Of a stretch of DNA of 64,000 bases, positions 26,734 through 35,759 are shown one piece after another. Below the pieces are notes generated by a model. That model did not search any database. It was not told where the DNA came from and saw only the letters and a list, made by a program, of their open reading frames with translations. The translations under genes and the position numbers were made by a program. The stretch covers positions 869,501-933,500 of the forward strand of contig NZ_CP047080.1 of the NCBI RefSeq assembly GCF_030408595.1, read 5' to 3'. Positions within the stretch are counted from its first letter, which is position 1; each line of letters begins with the position of its first letter. Source of the stretch: Corynebacterium canis. GTDB taxonomy: Bacteria > Actinomycetota > Actinomycetes > Mycobacteriales > Mycobacteriaceae.

Positions 26734-28593
26734 ATGACTGACGCGAACGAATCTCAATCCCAAAACAAGGACGCTCAGGAGCAGGTTTCTCCGAGCGAAT
26801 CCGATACAGCACAGGGGAGCGAATCCTCCGTTGCTGATGCGGCGCAACCCGCCCCGAGCGAACCGGCCGCACCGGCCGCGGCCGCGGAGGAAGAGGAACC
26901 GGCGCTGGAAGACGTTGGGACCGAGGAAACCGTTTCCCTTGAGCGGCCGCAACCAGGTCAAGAGCCTTCTCAGCCAGCAGCTGAGCCACAAAGCCCCGAG
27001 TATGTGCCCGTCGCCGATTGGACGGCCGCACCTACCTGGGGCACACCGGATTCCGGCACAGCAGATTCCGGCACGCCAGATACAGGTGAATCGAACCCTG
27101 ACGCGGACGGGGAGCCACCACAATCCGTACCGCCGATCGCGCCTGGAATCCCGCCGAGCCCCTCGGTGCCGCCGCAGCCTCCCGTCGGGTCGCACCTGCC
27201 GCCGAGCGCAGCCCCAACCAGCGCGTTTGCGCAGCAGGTAGCCCCCGGCATGATGGGTATCCAGGCCGCCGCGCCGCAGGCAAGCATCCCGGAGAATCCG
27301 TACTTGCGTAACCGCCACGGGCAGCAAGGGCAGCCTGGGGGTGGGCAGGGTGCGGCGTCGAAAAGCACGGATGACGCGCCGGCATACAACTCTCCGCTGA
27401 GCGGAAACCAACAACCGGCAGGAAACGTACCACCGCAAATCTCGGGAGCGACACCGCCCCCCGTACCACCTGTTGCGCCACCGCCCGCCGTCGCCGACAA
27501 TGGCGCGCAACCCGCGCCTGCGGAGCCGCCGAAGAAGCAAAAACGGACCGTGGGCATTGGAACGCTTGCCGCATTGATGCTGGTAGCCGCCATTGGTGCC
27601 GGTGCAACCACCGGTGTTGTGCTGGCATCGCGTCAAGGCTCCGTAAGCGATACTATCAGCGCGCTCAACGAAGCGCCCGCGCAACGCAGCGGCCTGTCGG
27701 AACCCGGCAATGTTTCCGAGGTAGCCAAAAACGTGCTGCCCACCGTGGTGTCCATTTATGTGGCGAACAACACTGAAGGCGGCACCGGGTCGGGTTCGAT
27801 CATTTCTTCGGACGGCCATGTGCTGACCAATAACCACGTGGTGCAGCTGGCCAAAGACGGCGGCAAAATCGAAGTGCTGCTCAACGACGGCTCTATCTAC
27901 GAAGCCGACGTGGTGGCCGGGGACGTGGAGACGGACGTTGCCGTGATTAAAATCCGCGACGTGAGCGACCTGCCGGTGATTACTTTTGGTAACTCCGACG
28001 AAGTAGTGGTGGGTGATTCCGTGCTCGCCGTGGGCGCCCCGCACGGGTTGACCGCCACCGTGACCTCCGGAATTGTTTCCGCGCTCAACCGCCCAGTGCG
28101 CATCGGCGATGAAAGCGGCGAAGTGTTTATCGACGCCATTCAAACCGACGCCTCCATTAACCCCGGCAACTCCGGTGGGCCACTGGTGAACATGCAGGGT
28201 CAGCTCATTGGCGTGAACTCGATCATCTACAGCGAGACGCAGGGGTCCGTGGGGCTTGGGTTCGCTATTCCGGCGAATCAGGCGCGGCGATACGCCGATC
28301 AGCTCATTAAAGACGGCAGCATTAGCCATCCGAAGATTGGTGTGCGGCTGGACCAGCGCTACCCAGGGCCGGGCGCGCTTATTGCCCGCGTGGAGCCGAA
28401 TTCCCCGGCGGAAAAGGCTGGAATCAGTGCTGGTGATTTGATCGTGCAGGTTGGTGACCGGCGGATCGGCGAAACAGATGCTGTGATTGCTGCGATTCGC
28501 GCCCTAGATTTCGGAGAAACTGTCACACTGAAAGTAATGAATCCGGATTCAAAGGAAACACGGGACGTTCAAGTCACGCTTCCTCAACAGTAG
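26734..28593 (+). CDS. pepD: HtrA/DegP-like membrane-anchored serine protease
   Basis: A 619-residue protease. The first 270 residues are a Pro/Ala/Glu-rich cytoplasmic region, followed by one membrane segment (GTLAALMLVAAIGAGATTG) and an extracytoplasmic trypsin-like domain with an intact triad: H368 in TNNHVV, D401 in ETDVAVIKI and S480 in PGNSGGPLV. A PDZ domain follows (about 530-610: VEPNSPAEKAGISAGDLIVQ). The order mprA-mprB-pepD equals the mycobacterial one, where MprAB controls pepD. GAAAGG lies upstream of the start. It presumably handles misfolded envelope proteins. Confidence 0.93.
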   Translation: MTDANESQSQNKDAQEQVSPSESDTAQGSESSVADAAQPAPSEPAAPAAAAEEEEPALEDVGTEETVSLERPQPGQEPSQPAAEPQSPEYVPVADWTAAPTWGTPDSGTADSGTPDTGESNPDADGEPPQSVPPIAPGIPPSPSVPPQPPVGSHLPPSAAPTSAFAQQVAPGMMGIQAAAPQASIPENPYLRNRHGQQGQPGGGQGAASKSTDDAPAYNSPLSGNQQPAGNVPPQISGATPPPVPPVAPPPAVADNGAQPAPAEPPKKQKRTVGIGTLAALMLVAAIGAGATTGVVLASRQGSVSDTISALNEAPAQRSGLSEPGNVSEVAKNVLPTVVSIYVANNTEGGTGSGSIISSDGHVLTNNHVVQLAKDGGKIEVLLNDGSIYEADVVAGDVETDVAVIKIRDVSDLPVITFGNSDEVVVGDSVLAVGAPHGLTATVTSGIVSALNRPVRIGDESGEVFIDAIQTDASINPGNSGGPLVNMQGQLIGVNSIIYSETQGSVGLGFAIPANQARRYADQLIKDGSISHPKIGVRLDQRYPGPGALIARVEPNSPAEKAGISAGDLIVQVGDRRIGETDAVIAAIRALDFGETVTLKVMNPDSKETRDVQVTLPQQ

Positions 28594-28623
28594 TATCCCG
28601 AGTTACGGAAAGGGCACCACACC

Positions 28624-29178
28624 ATGGACCACGTGATTTCTTCCTTATCCGACCTCAACGATCCCGACCCAGAGGTGCTGCGGGCGGAGGAAAACGCCCA
28701 GGCGTCGCACTCGCTGCGCCGCGCCCTTGTGGTGCTCGTTGCCGACGATCTGTATACCAGCGGCGAGGACACCGACCGGTTGGTTACCGAACTCCTGCAC
28801 GAAGACGGCTTTACCGTCGACGCCGTGGTTAATGTCGAATCCACGCGGATTGATATCCGCCAGGCCATCGAAACCGCCGTGGTAGGCGGGGCCGACCTGG
28901 TGATCACCGTCGGCGGCGTCGGCGTAGGCCCCCGCGACAAAGCCCCAGATGCGACGAGGTCCGTGCTGGACATGATCCTTCCCGGCATCGCCCAAGCGCT
29001 GCGCTCCTCCGGATTGGCGTGCGGCGCGGTAGATGCCTGCACCTCGCGCGGCATCGCCGGGGTCTCCGGTTCGACCGTGATTGTGAACCTAGCGCCCTCG
29101 CGCGCGGCGATCAGGGACGGCATGGCCACCCTCGGTCCATTGGTGCACCACGTGATCGACCAGCTTCGGCGCGGCTAA
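28624..29178 (+). CDS. moaB: MoaB/Mog-like molybdopterin adenylyltransferase family protein
   Basis: A 184-residue protein of the MogA/MoaB fold. The active-site loop reads TVGGVGVGPRDKAPDAT, where most members have GGTG, so the first threonine is replaced by valine. SRGIAGVSGSTVIVNLAPS matches the SxAG...GxxNLP region. It follows pepD by 30 bases and occupies the position of moaB2 in mycobacteria. No other cofactor genes are adjacent apart from the MoeA-like glp 5 kb away, and neither needs to be an active cofactor enzyme. Confidence 0.85.
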   Translation: MDHVISSLSDLNDPDPEVLRAEENAQASHSLRRALVVLVADDLYTSGEDTDRLVTELLHEDGFTVDAVVNVESTRIDIRQAIETAVVGGADLVITVGGVGVGPRDKAPDATRSVLDMILPGIAQALRSSGLACGAVDACTSRGIAGVSGSTVIVNLAPSRAAIRDGMATLGPLVHHVIDQLRRG

Positions 29179-29501
29179 TGGTTGCGAGCACCGGCGGGTC
29201 TGGGGCGTCGTCGGGTGAGGCCGCTGGGCGTGGGGAAGGGGCGTCGGACCGGCCGGATCGGTGTGATCGGCGCCAGCACCGGCGCCGGCGGGCCGTCCGC
29301 GAATGCCAGACCCCGGGTGTGGACAAAAGCCCCGATCTGCCAAGCAAAGCTTCGCGGATCGGCGCTCCGCGAGCTGCGTCGGAAGGATACGAGCAGCGCG
29401 GATACGAGCGCGGCGGATCGGCCGCCGACCTAGAAACTCACGGCGGCTTCAGCGAGGACTTTTGGCGCTCCGAAATGCCGCCGCACTGGGGGAAGAGTTA
29501 A
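29178..29501 (+). CDS. Small hypothetical protein coupled to moaB
   Basis: A 107-residue frame whose ATG overlaps the moaB stop (TAATG), consistent with translational coupling. The first 85 residues are Gly/Arg/Ala-rich and probably disordered; the C-terminus GGFSEDFWRSEMPPHWG looks conserved in style (aromatic, PPH). No domain is recognised. It may be a real short protein or only an open frame in GC-rich DNA; the coupled start and terminal motif favour the former. Confidence 0.45.
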   Translation: MVASTGGSGASSGEAAGRGEGASDRPDRCDRRQHRRRRAVRECQTPGVDKSPDLPSKASRIGAPRAASEGYEQRGYERGGSAADLETHGGFSEDFWRSEMPPHWGKS

Positions 29502-30757
29502 AAGCACTGCAAGGGATGTGAAAGCCCTGCACACCGCGGGGAGGGGATGTGCGGGGCGGCAGTAAGGCGCCTGGATTGCACAGGTTAAATACGACAGCAC
29601 GCTGGGGATGTGCTGGGCCTCGTTCTTTTGGGGTGAATTTGCTGCGCACACGGGCTTGCGAAACCCCGGTCAGGCAGATTCGACACGCCGACCGCCGCGC
29701 GGTGATGTTTCCGCAGGAACGCGAAACCGCCGTGTCAGATCTGCCTGAGGCAAATCCGCCAGGGCCGATGGCTCGGGCAGATTCGCACTGTGCGCGGGTG
29801 GTTCGGATTGTGGACGTCTAGGTGTTACGCACGCTGCGCGCCCAGACTCTGGCGGTTGGGCTTCGTCGTTGGGGTGGTTTTGCTGTGCACGCCGGTCCGC
29901 GAAACCCCCGGTCAGGCAGATTCGACACGCCGACTGCCGCGCGGTGATGTTTCCGCAGGAACGCGAAACCGCCGTGTTAGATCTGCCTGAGGCAGATCCG
30001 CACAGGCCGATGGCTCGGGCAGATTCGCACTGTGCGCGGGTGGTTCGGGTTGCGGACGTCTAGGTTTTATGCACGCTGCGCGCCCAGACTCTGGCGGTTG
30101 GGCTTCGTCGTTGGGGTGGTTTTGCTGTGCACGCCGGTCCGCGAAACCCCCGGTCAGGCAGATTCGACACGCCGACTGCCGCGCGGTGGCGTTTCCGCAG
30201 GAACGCGAAACCGCCGTGTTAGATCTGCCTGAGGCAGATCCGCACAGGCCGATGGCTCGGGCAGATTCGCACTGTGCGCGGGTGGTTCGGGTTGCGGACG
30301 TCTAGGTTTTATGCACGCTGCGCGCCCAGACTCTGGCGGTTGGGCTTCGTCGTTGGGGTGGTTTTGCTGTGCACGCCGGTCCGCGGAACCCCCGGTCAGG
30401 CAGATTCGACACGCCGACTGCCGCGCGGTGGCGTTTCCGCAGGAACGCGAAACGGCCGTGTTAGATCTGCCTGAGGCAGATCCGCACAGGCCGATGGCTC
30501 GGGCAGATTCGCACTGTGCGCGGGTGGTTCGGGTTGCGGACGTCTAGGTTTTACGCATGCCGCGCGCCCAGGCTTCGGCGGTTGAGCTTCGTCGTCGGGG
30601 TGGTTTTGCTGCGAACGCCGGTCCGCGAAAACCCCACGCCGAGACGCGAAAACCCCACGCCGGACGCGAAAACCCGCACACCGAGAGACGCGAAAGCCCC
30701 GCACGCCGGGGAGGGGTGCGGGGCGGAGGTTAAGGCGCTTGGTGGCCTAGGCGCGGG
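29502..30757. repeat. Non-coding region with a 242-bp tandem repeat array (locus 2)
   Basis: From about 29639 to 30606 four units of 242 bases follow one another, starting near 29639, 29881, 30123 and 30365; a fifth degenerate start at 30607 breaks down into GCGAAAACCCCACGCCG repeats. Units 2-4 are almost identical and unit 1 is more diverged. Each holds GGTCAGGCAGATTCGACACG, TTTCCGCAGGAACGCGAAAC and the palindrome GATCTGCCT-G-AGGCAGATC (29980-29998 in unit 2). Frames of 60-78 codons recur with the repeat and lack any RBS; they are not taken as genes. Confidence 0.85.
30696..30724 (-). terminator. Terminator of mscL
   Basis: Perfect 9-bp stem GCCCCGCAC (30696-30704) and GTGCGGGGC (30716-30724), 34 bases past the mscL stop on the minus strand. 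The T-run is short (CTTTCG), so strength is moderate. Confidence 0.7.
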
Positions 30758-31186
30758 TCAGAATGGATTCTTGGTTGCGCCTGCGCTGGGGTTGCCTTCC
30801 TTGAGCAGATCGCGGATTTCGGAAAGGAGTTCCACCTCGATCGGGACTGGGACGTCTTCTTCCGTCTCCACCTTCTTGCGGGCGTCTTGCAGCTCCTTCA
30901 GCTTGTTCATGGGCAGCACCAGCACGAAGTAGACAACCGCTGCGATAATGAGGAAGTTCAAGGCGGCGGTGATTACCTTGCCAAAGTCCATAAACGTTGC
31001 CGGGTTTGATGTGATCTGGAAACCAAGGCCGGAAACATCGGCGGATCCGAGGGCGGCAATCGCGGGATTAATCAGGTTATCGGTAAAGGCCGTGACGATT
31101 GCGGTAAATGCACCGCCGATAACCACGGCGACAGCCAGGTCGATGACGTTGCCGCGCATGATAAAGTCTTTAAAGCCCTGAAGCAT
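30758..31186 (-). CDS. mscL: Large-conductance mechanosensitive channel MscL
   Basis: A 142-residue inner-membrane channel that opens under membrane tension and releases osmolytes. TM1 includes GNVIDLAVAVVIGGAFTAIV and TM2 VITAALNFLIIAAVVYFVLV, with the cytoplasmic helix ELLSEIRDLL near the end. AGGAG precedes the ATG. It lies downstream of the SAF gene with a 112-base gap and has its own terminator. Confidence 0.97.
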   Translation of the reverse strand: MLQGFKDFIMRGNVIDLAVAVVIGGAFTAIVTAFTDNLINPAIAALGSADVSGLGFQITSNPATFMDFGKVITAALNFLIIAAVVYFVLVLPMNKLKELQDARKKVETEEDVPVPIEVELLSEIRDLLKEGNPSAGATKNPF

Positions 31187-31298
31187 AACAGTCTCCTCAA
31201 GAATTTGGTGGCAAAAATATACGAGATGCTTAGGTGAGTCTCAGAGAAAGCGTTATTTGAGAAACGTGCCCGAAGGACATGGATAACCTTAGCGGATG

Positions 31299-31988
31299 TT
31301 ATGGTTCTGGGTCCATTCTTATTTGAGATTTGTTCGCGCGAGGCCCAGTAATTACCACCGTGAGAGGAGTATTTAGGGAGGCGCCGGCAACGCTATGCGC
31401 GGCGGATTGTGGCAAGGCAACGAGTATTGTGGAGTTGTTTCTTTGAGTTTCGCTTTCCATTGAAATGCCATCCGAAACTACCCTCCCACCTGCGGCAATA
31501 ACGCGCGGAGAATGCTCGTCCTGGCCCTGGGAGACGATATTCACGGTATCTCCGTGGTGTAACAGCGGAATGATTGTGGGATCCGCAACTACAACCGGAA
31601 CCATCGTCGGCGGGTCATCCTCGCGGGCGATTGTGTTACTGCTCACTAATTCGGTTGTGAGGGCGTTACCCAGGATCCGCGACGGGGTAATTACCTCCTT
31701 TTTTCGAATCGTAGTGGCCGCAATGCTTCCCACGATTTCCTCGGCAGATTGAAACGTTCCTTCGGGCCGCAGAATATCCGGAACGGATTCCAGCGAAATC
31801 GCCTCCGCCGTTATTTCGGAACCCGCCGAAATATCTTGAGCTGCGATTAATACCCGCGAATTCGGATCCGCCAGACTGTGAAACGTTAAGGCAATTGCCA
31901 TGGTTAGCAGGATAAATGCAGCGATCCGCCGGAGGTCCCGCGACCGCCGCCAACCCGGTGTGCTCAGTTGTGGCAGCGCAAATTTCAT
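31299..31988 (-). CDS. SAF-domain (CpaB/RcpC-like) membrane-anchored protein
   Basis: A 229-residue protein with one N-terminal membrane segment (IAAFILLTMAIALTFHSLA, about 22-40) and an extracytoplasmic SAF domain (VLIAAQDISAGSEITAEAIS, then GSIAATTIRKKEVITPSRI). SAF domains occur in Flp-pilus protein CpaB and related envelope proteins; no pilus genes are nearby, so function is open. It starts six bases after the 5-FTHF cyclo-ligase stop, so the two are co-transcribed. Confidence 0.82.
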   Translation of the reverse strand: MKFALPQLSTPGWRRSRDLRRIAAFILLTMAIALTFHSLADPNSRVLIAAQDISAGSEITAEAISLESVPDILRPEGTFQSAEEIVGSIAATTIRKKEVITPSRILGNALTTELVSSNTIAREDDPPTMVPVVVADPTIIPLLHHGDTVNIVSQGQDEHSPRVIAAGGRVVSDGISMESETQRNNSTILVALPQSAAHSVAGASLNTPLTVVITGPRANKSQIRMDPEP

Positions 31989-31994
31989 ACCCTC

Positions 31995-32561
31995 TTAGAC
32001 GTCACGCGAGCATCGCACGGTTCCCTCAGCGGTAAATATTCGGTCCATCAAGACATCGTGCGGTTCGAACTCGATATCGTCCAGCACTTCCCATGGGTGC
32101 AGCACTACCGCCAGCTCGCAAACGCTTCGGTCCAGCCCCGCCAATGCGCGATCATAAAACCCGCCGCCGCGCCCCAAACGCACCCCGCCCGGCGTGCAGG
32201 CCAACCCCGGCACGAGCACCAATTCGCAGCTTGCGAGCACATTATTGCCCCAGGGGGCTTCTCGCGGCTCGGGGATATTAAAGCGTCCGCGTCGCAAATC
32301 CGAGGGCGCCGTGTAGGTTCCCCACGTTAGTTGGCGTTGTGCGGCAATGGCGGGGAGGTACAGGGTTTGGGTTGCGGAAGTCAGGGCGTCGATAAGCGCG
32401 AGTCCGCCTCCAGGTTCGGTTGCGGTGGGCACGTAGGCGGCGGCGGTGGCAATACCGTGCGCGGCGATATAATTGCAGATGTGCGCAATGAGTGGCTGGG
32501 GGTCCGCAGTTATTGCCGCGCGCCGCGAAAGTAGGTTGTGCCGTAACAATGCCTTAGACAT
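31995..32561 (-). CDS. 5-formyltetrahydrofolate cyclo-ligase
   Basis: A 188-residue ATP-dependent enzyme that converts 5-formyl-THF to 5,10-methenyl-THF. The C-terminal signature GVRLGRGGGFYDRALAG and the LVLVPGLACTPGG segment are clear. The start at 32561 gives MSKALLRHN; ATG at 32573 is equally possible and neither has a strong RBS. It diverges from galU with a short shared promoter region and precedes the SAF gene. Confidence 0.9.
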   Translation of the reverse strand: MSKALLRHNLLSRRAAITADPQPLIAHICNYIAAHGIATAAAYVPTATEPGGGLALIDALTSATQTLYLPAIAAQRQLTWGTYTAPSDLRRGRFNIPEPREAPWGNNVLASCELVLVPGLACTPGGVRLGRGGGFYDRALAGLDRSVCELAVVLHPWEVLDDIEFEPHDVLMDRIFTAEGTVRCSRDV

Positions 32562-32643
32562 GGGTTTGACCATAATGAAAACACACCCAGAATTGTTGCA
32601 ATTGTACGCGGTGTTGCTATTGGGGTCGGTAGGCTTAAGTTTT

Positions 32644-33561
32644 ATGACCCTCTCCATTAGCGATCATAAACATGCAGTAAAGACGGTCGTGGTCCCCGCT
32701 GCAGGCCTGGGTACGCGATTCTTGCCGGCGACAAAGACGGTGCCGAAGGAATTGCTGCCCGTGGTGGACACGCCCGGCATCGAAGTCATTGCCGAGGAGG
32801 CGGCAAGCTTGGGCGCCACGCGGTTCGCCGTGATCACCGCCCCCCGGAAGCAGGGGGTGCTGGCGCATTTCGAGCGCAACATTGAGCTGGAGGAAACGCT
32901 CGCCGCGCGGGGGAAGGACGAGCAGCTGGCCAAGGTAAAACGAGCTTCGGAATTGATTCACGCCATCCCCGTGGAGCAGCCGCGTCCGCTGGGCCTGGGG
33001 CACGCGGTGGGGCTCGCCGAAAGCGTGCTCGACGATGATGAGGACGTGTTTGCGGTGATGCTGCCCGACGACCTGGTGCTGCCCATGGGCGTCATGGAAA
33101 CGATGGCGGATGTGCGCCAGGAATACGGCGGCTCCGTGTTGTGCGCGTTCGATGTTCCGCTCGACGAGGTGAGCAACTATGGCGTGTTCGATATCGAGGA
33201 AAGCGAGCACGAGGATGTGAAACGCGTCACCGGTATGGTGGAGAAGCCGGAGCCGGAGGAGGCGCCGTCGACGTACGTTGCCACCGGGCGCTACCTGCTG
33301 GACCGCGCGATTTTCGACGCCCTGCGCCGCATCACCCCAGGTAAGGGCGGAGAATTGCAGCTCACCGACGCCATCGAGTTGCTGATCAAAGAGGGCCACC
33401 CGGTGCATATCGTGGTGCACCGCGGGAAGCGCCATGACCTGGGCAATCCCGGTGGCTATATTCGCGCGTGCGTGGACTTCGGTTTGGATCACCCCACGTA
33501 TGGGCCTGGGTTGCAGCGTGCCATTGCCCGGATGCTGCGCGAACGCGGTATAACGTTGTAA
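32644..33561 (+). CDS. galU: UTP-glucose-1-phosphate uridylyltransferase
   Basis: A 305-residue nucleotidyltransferase making UDP-glucose for arabinogalactan, trehalose and glycolipid precursors. The N-terminal signature VVVPAAGLGTRFLPATKTVPKE (trimmed here), VMLPDDLVLP and the lysine in MVEKPEPEEAPS are present, as is TPGKGGELQLTDAI. The start at 32644 fits corynebacterial GalU; the frame is open upstream into the divergent gene. glp follows after 41 bases. Confidence 0.95.
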   Translation: MTLSISDHKHAVKTVVVPAAGLGTRFLPATKTVPKELLPVVDTPGIEVIAEEAASLGATRFAVITAPRKQGVLAHFERNIELEETLAARGKDEQLAKVKRASELIHAIPVEQPRPLGLGHAVGLAESVLDDDEDVFAVMLPDDLVLPMGVMETMADVRQEYGGSVLCAFDVPLDEVSNYGVFDIEESEHEDVKRVTGMVEKPEPEEAPSTYVATGRYLLDRAIFDALRRITPGKGGELQLTDAIELLIKEGHPVHIVVHRGKRHDLGNPGGYIRACVDFGLDHPTYGPGLQRAIARMLRERGITL

Positions 33562-33602
33562 TTCGAACACTGCACACTAGTTCGCCTTACAAGGAGGGGC
33601 AC

Positions 33603-34880
33603 ATGCGTTCTGTCGAGGAGCAATTGGTGCTGGTGACCCGCGCCGCTGTCACCCCCGAACCGGTGCGCATCGCCATCTCCGAGGCCCTCGGCTTGATGTG
33701 TGCGGAGGAAGTCCAGGCGACGCGCCCGCTGCCCGGGTTCGCCCAGGCCGCCATTGATGGTTACGCCGTGCGCGCCGTCGACGTGGGAGGGGAACGCCCG
33801 TTGGCCCCTCGCGCGTCCGAGGAATCCGAGGAGCGGCCGAAGCTGCGCGATGTATCCTTGCCCGTGGTGGGCGAGGTGGCGGCGGGTTCCCAGCAGCCAT
33901 TGCGTTTGCAACCGAAACAGGCCGTGCGTGTGCATACCGGCGCTCCCTTGCCCGCGCTTGCCGACGCCGTGCTCCCCCTCGAATGGTCCGATCGCGGCTC
34001 CCGGCGGGTGGTGGCTCAGCGCCCCGTGCGTTCGGGCGAATTCGTGCGCCGGGTCGGCGACGATATCCAACCTGGCGACGTAGCGGTCACCCCCGGGGCG
34101 TTGCTGGGGCCGGCGCACATCGGCTTGTTGGCGGCGGTGGGGAGGTCCAAGGTGTTGGTGTATCCCCGGCCGCGCGTGTCTATCTTGTCGGTGGGGCATG
34201 AGCTGGTGGATATCGAACGCGAACCGGGATTAGGCCAGGTATTCGATGTGAATTCCTATGCATTGGCCGCGGCGGGGCGGGAGGCCGGCGCGGATGTGCA
34301 CCGCGTGGGCATCGCGGCGGGCGAGCCGCGGCGCTTGCGGGAAATCGTGGAAGGCCAATTGCTGCGCAGCGAGGTCATTGTGATCGCCGGCGCGGTGGGT
34401 GGTTCGAGCAGCGAGCCGATCCGCAAGGTCTTGGCCGAGATGGGCGATATCGATATCACCCGCGTGGCCATGCACCCCGGCTCGGTGCAGGGCTTTGGCT
34501 TGCTTGGCGAGGAAGGCATACCGGTATTCCTGCTGCCCAGCAACCCGGTGTCCGCCTTGGTGATCTTTGAAACCTTTGTGCGCCCGCTGATCCGAATGTC
34601 CTTGGGCAAGCGCAACGCCACGCGGCGGATCGTGCGCGCCCGCGCCTTGAACCGCGTGGAGTCCCGGAAGGGGCGGCGCGGTTTGATCCGTGCGCGCCTA
34701 ATGCGGGACGCCGAAACCCACGATTACCTGGTGGAAGGCTTTGGCGGCGCCACGGGCGCGCCCGCGCACCTATTAGCGGGTATGAGCGAGGCGAACGCCA
34801 TGTTGCGGATTCCCGAAGACGTGGTGGAGATTCGCCCCGGTGATGAGGTGGATGTGATCTTCTTGTCCCAGAGCCGATGA
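33603..34880 (+). CDS. glp: MoeA-like protein, probable gephyrin-like divisome factor Glp
   Basis: A 425-residue MoeA-fold protein. The start is fixed by AAGGAGG. N-terminal RPLPGFAQAAIDGYAVRA and VPxVGEVAAGS-type segments are MoeA-like, as are VRVHTGAPLPALADAVLPLE and VFDVNSYALAAA. Two catalytic-site motifs deviate: IAGAVGGSSSEPI lacks the usual GGxSxGxxD aspartate, and LPSNPVSA has Ser where MoeA has Gly. In C. glutamicum the MoeA paralogue encoded beside glpR binds FtsZ and the receptor GlpR and coordinates septation with polar growth (established). The same order galU-glp-rimJ-glpR here supports that role. Confidence 0.85.
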   Translation: MRSVEEQLVLVTRAAVTPEPVRIAISEALGLMCAEEVQATRPLPGFAQAAIDGYAVRAVDVGGERPLAPRASEESEERPKLRDVSLPVVGEVAAGSQQPLRLQPKQAVRVHTGAPLPALADAVLPLEWSDRGSRRVVAQRPVRSGEFVRRVGDDIQPGDVAVTPGALLGPAHIGLLAAVGRSKVLVYPRPRVSILSVGHELVDIEREPGLGQVFDVNSYALAAAGREAGADVHRVGIAAGEPRRLREIVEGQLLRSEVIVIAGAVGGSSSEPIRKVLAEMGDIDITRVAMHPGSVQGFGLLGEEGIPVFLLPSNPVSALVIFETFVRPLIRMSLGKRNATRRIVRARALNRVESRKGRRGLIRARLMRDAETHDYLVEGFGGATGAPAHLLAGMSEANAMLRIPEDVVEIRPGDEVDVIFLSQSR

Positions 34881-35560
34881 TGGTGCGAGCCTTTCGGCGC
34901 GGCCAGACTCGCGCACCCAAGACCCGGCATCCGCGGCACCCCGGCTGGCCGGAGGCAACGCCCGAGGTGCGCTTGCCCGACTATGCAATTGTTCGATTGC
35001 GGCCCTTGGCGCTGCGCGATGGTTCCGCGTGGCGGGCGCAGCGCATCAGCGACCGTCAATTCTTGGAGCCGGTGGAGCCGACCGTGCCCGGCGGTTGGAA
35101 GAGCGCACATTCGAAAGCCGCGTGGGTGGGCACGTTGCTTTCCCTGCGCTCCTCGGCGGACGCCGGCGTGGCGCTTCCGCTGGCGATCGAACTGGATGGC
35201 CGCTTCGTTGGCCAGGTGACCATGGGCAATATCCAACACGGCGTGGTGAGCGATTGCTGGGTGGGCTATTGGGTGCATTCCTCGGTGACCGGCCGCGGCG
35301 TGGCTACGGCCGCGCTGGCGCTCGCCCTGGACCACGCGTTCCTGCGGGTGGGTGTGCACCGCGTGACCGCCACGTACCTTCCGGAGAACCTTGCCTCCGG
35401 GAAAGTCCTGGAGCGGTGCGGCTTCCGTACGGAAGGTTTTTTGAGACGCAATATTCACATAAATGGCGAATGGAGGGATCATCACTTAGTGGCCATCACT
35501 GACGATGATTTCACACAAAGTGCCGTAAAACGCGTGCGTGAATCCGGCCGAATCCTGTGA
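34877..35560 (+). CDS. rimJ: GNAT acetyltransferase, RimJ-like
   Basis: A 227-residue protein whose ATG overlaps the glp stop. After a basic leader of about 30 residues the GNAT domain follows: VRLPDYAIVRLRPLALRDG, then VGYWVHSSVTGRGVATAALALAL (trimmed; acetyl-CoA loop RGVATA) and ENLASGKVLERCGFRTEGFLRRN. This pattern fits the RimJ/RimL N-terminal acetyltransferase group; the substrate here is not known. Confidence 0.88.
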   Translation: MMVRAFRRGQTRAPKTRHPRHPGWPEATPEVRLPDYAIVRLRPLALRDGSAWRAQRISDRQFLEPVEPTVPGGWKSAHSKAAWVGTLLSLRSSADAGVALPLAIELDGRFVGQVTMGNIQHGVVSDCWVGYWVHSSVTGRGVATAALALALDHAFLRVGVHRVTATYLPENLASGKVLERCGFRTEGFLRRNIHINGEWRDHHLVAITDDDFTQSAVKRVRESGRIL

Positions 35561-35759
35561 TTGAAAACTGCTGCTGAGCTGGAAAGATAAGTACTTTTCA
35601 GGCTTTGCAAAGGTGGTTTCTTATTCGATCAAAGGTGTCAAACTTGCCAAGTATTGTGTGCTAAAAAACCGGCGTGGCATCGCAGCACCATTCGACTAGA
35701 CCGCTAGTGTTAACGGGTAACTGAAGTGACTGATGTGAAAAGACGGAAGGGGTACCCGA

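Noticed and set aside
29790..30547. Series of similar open frames of 66-78 codons
   Set aside because: They recur with the 242-bp DNA repeat in more than one frame, have no RBS and match no protein family.
29639..30606. Possible CRISPR array
   Set aside because: Units are 242 bases and adjoin directly, without unique spacers, and no cas genes are present.
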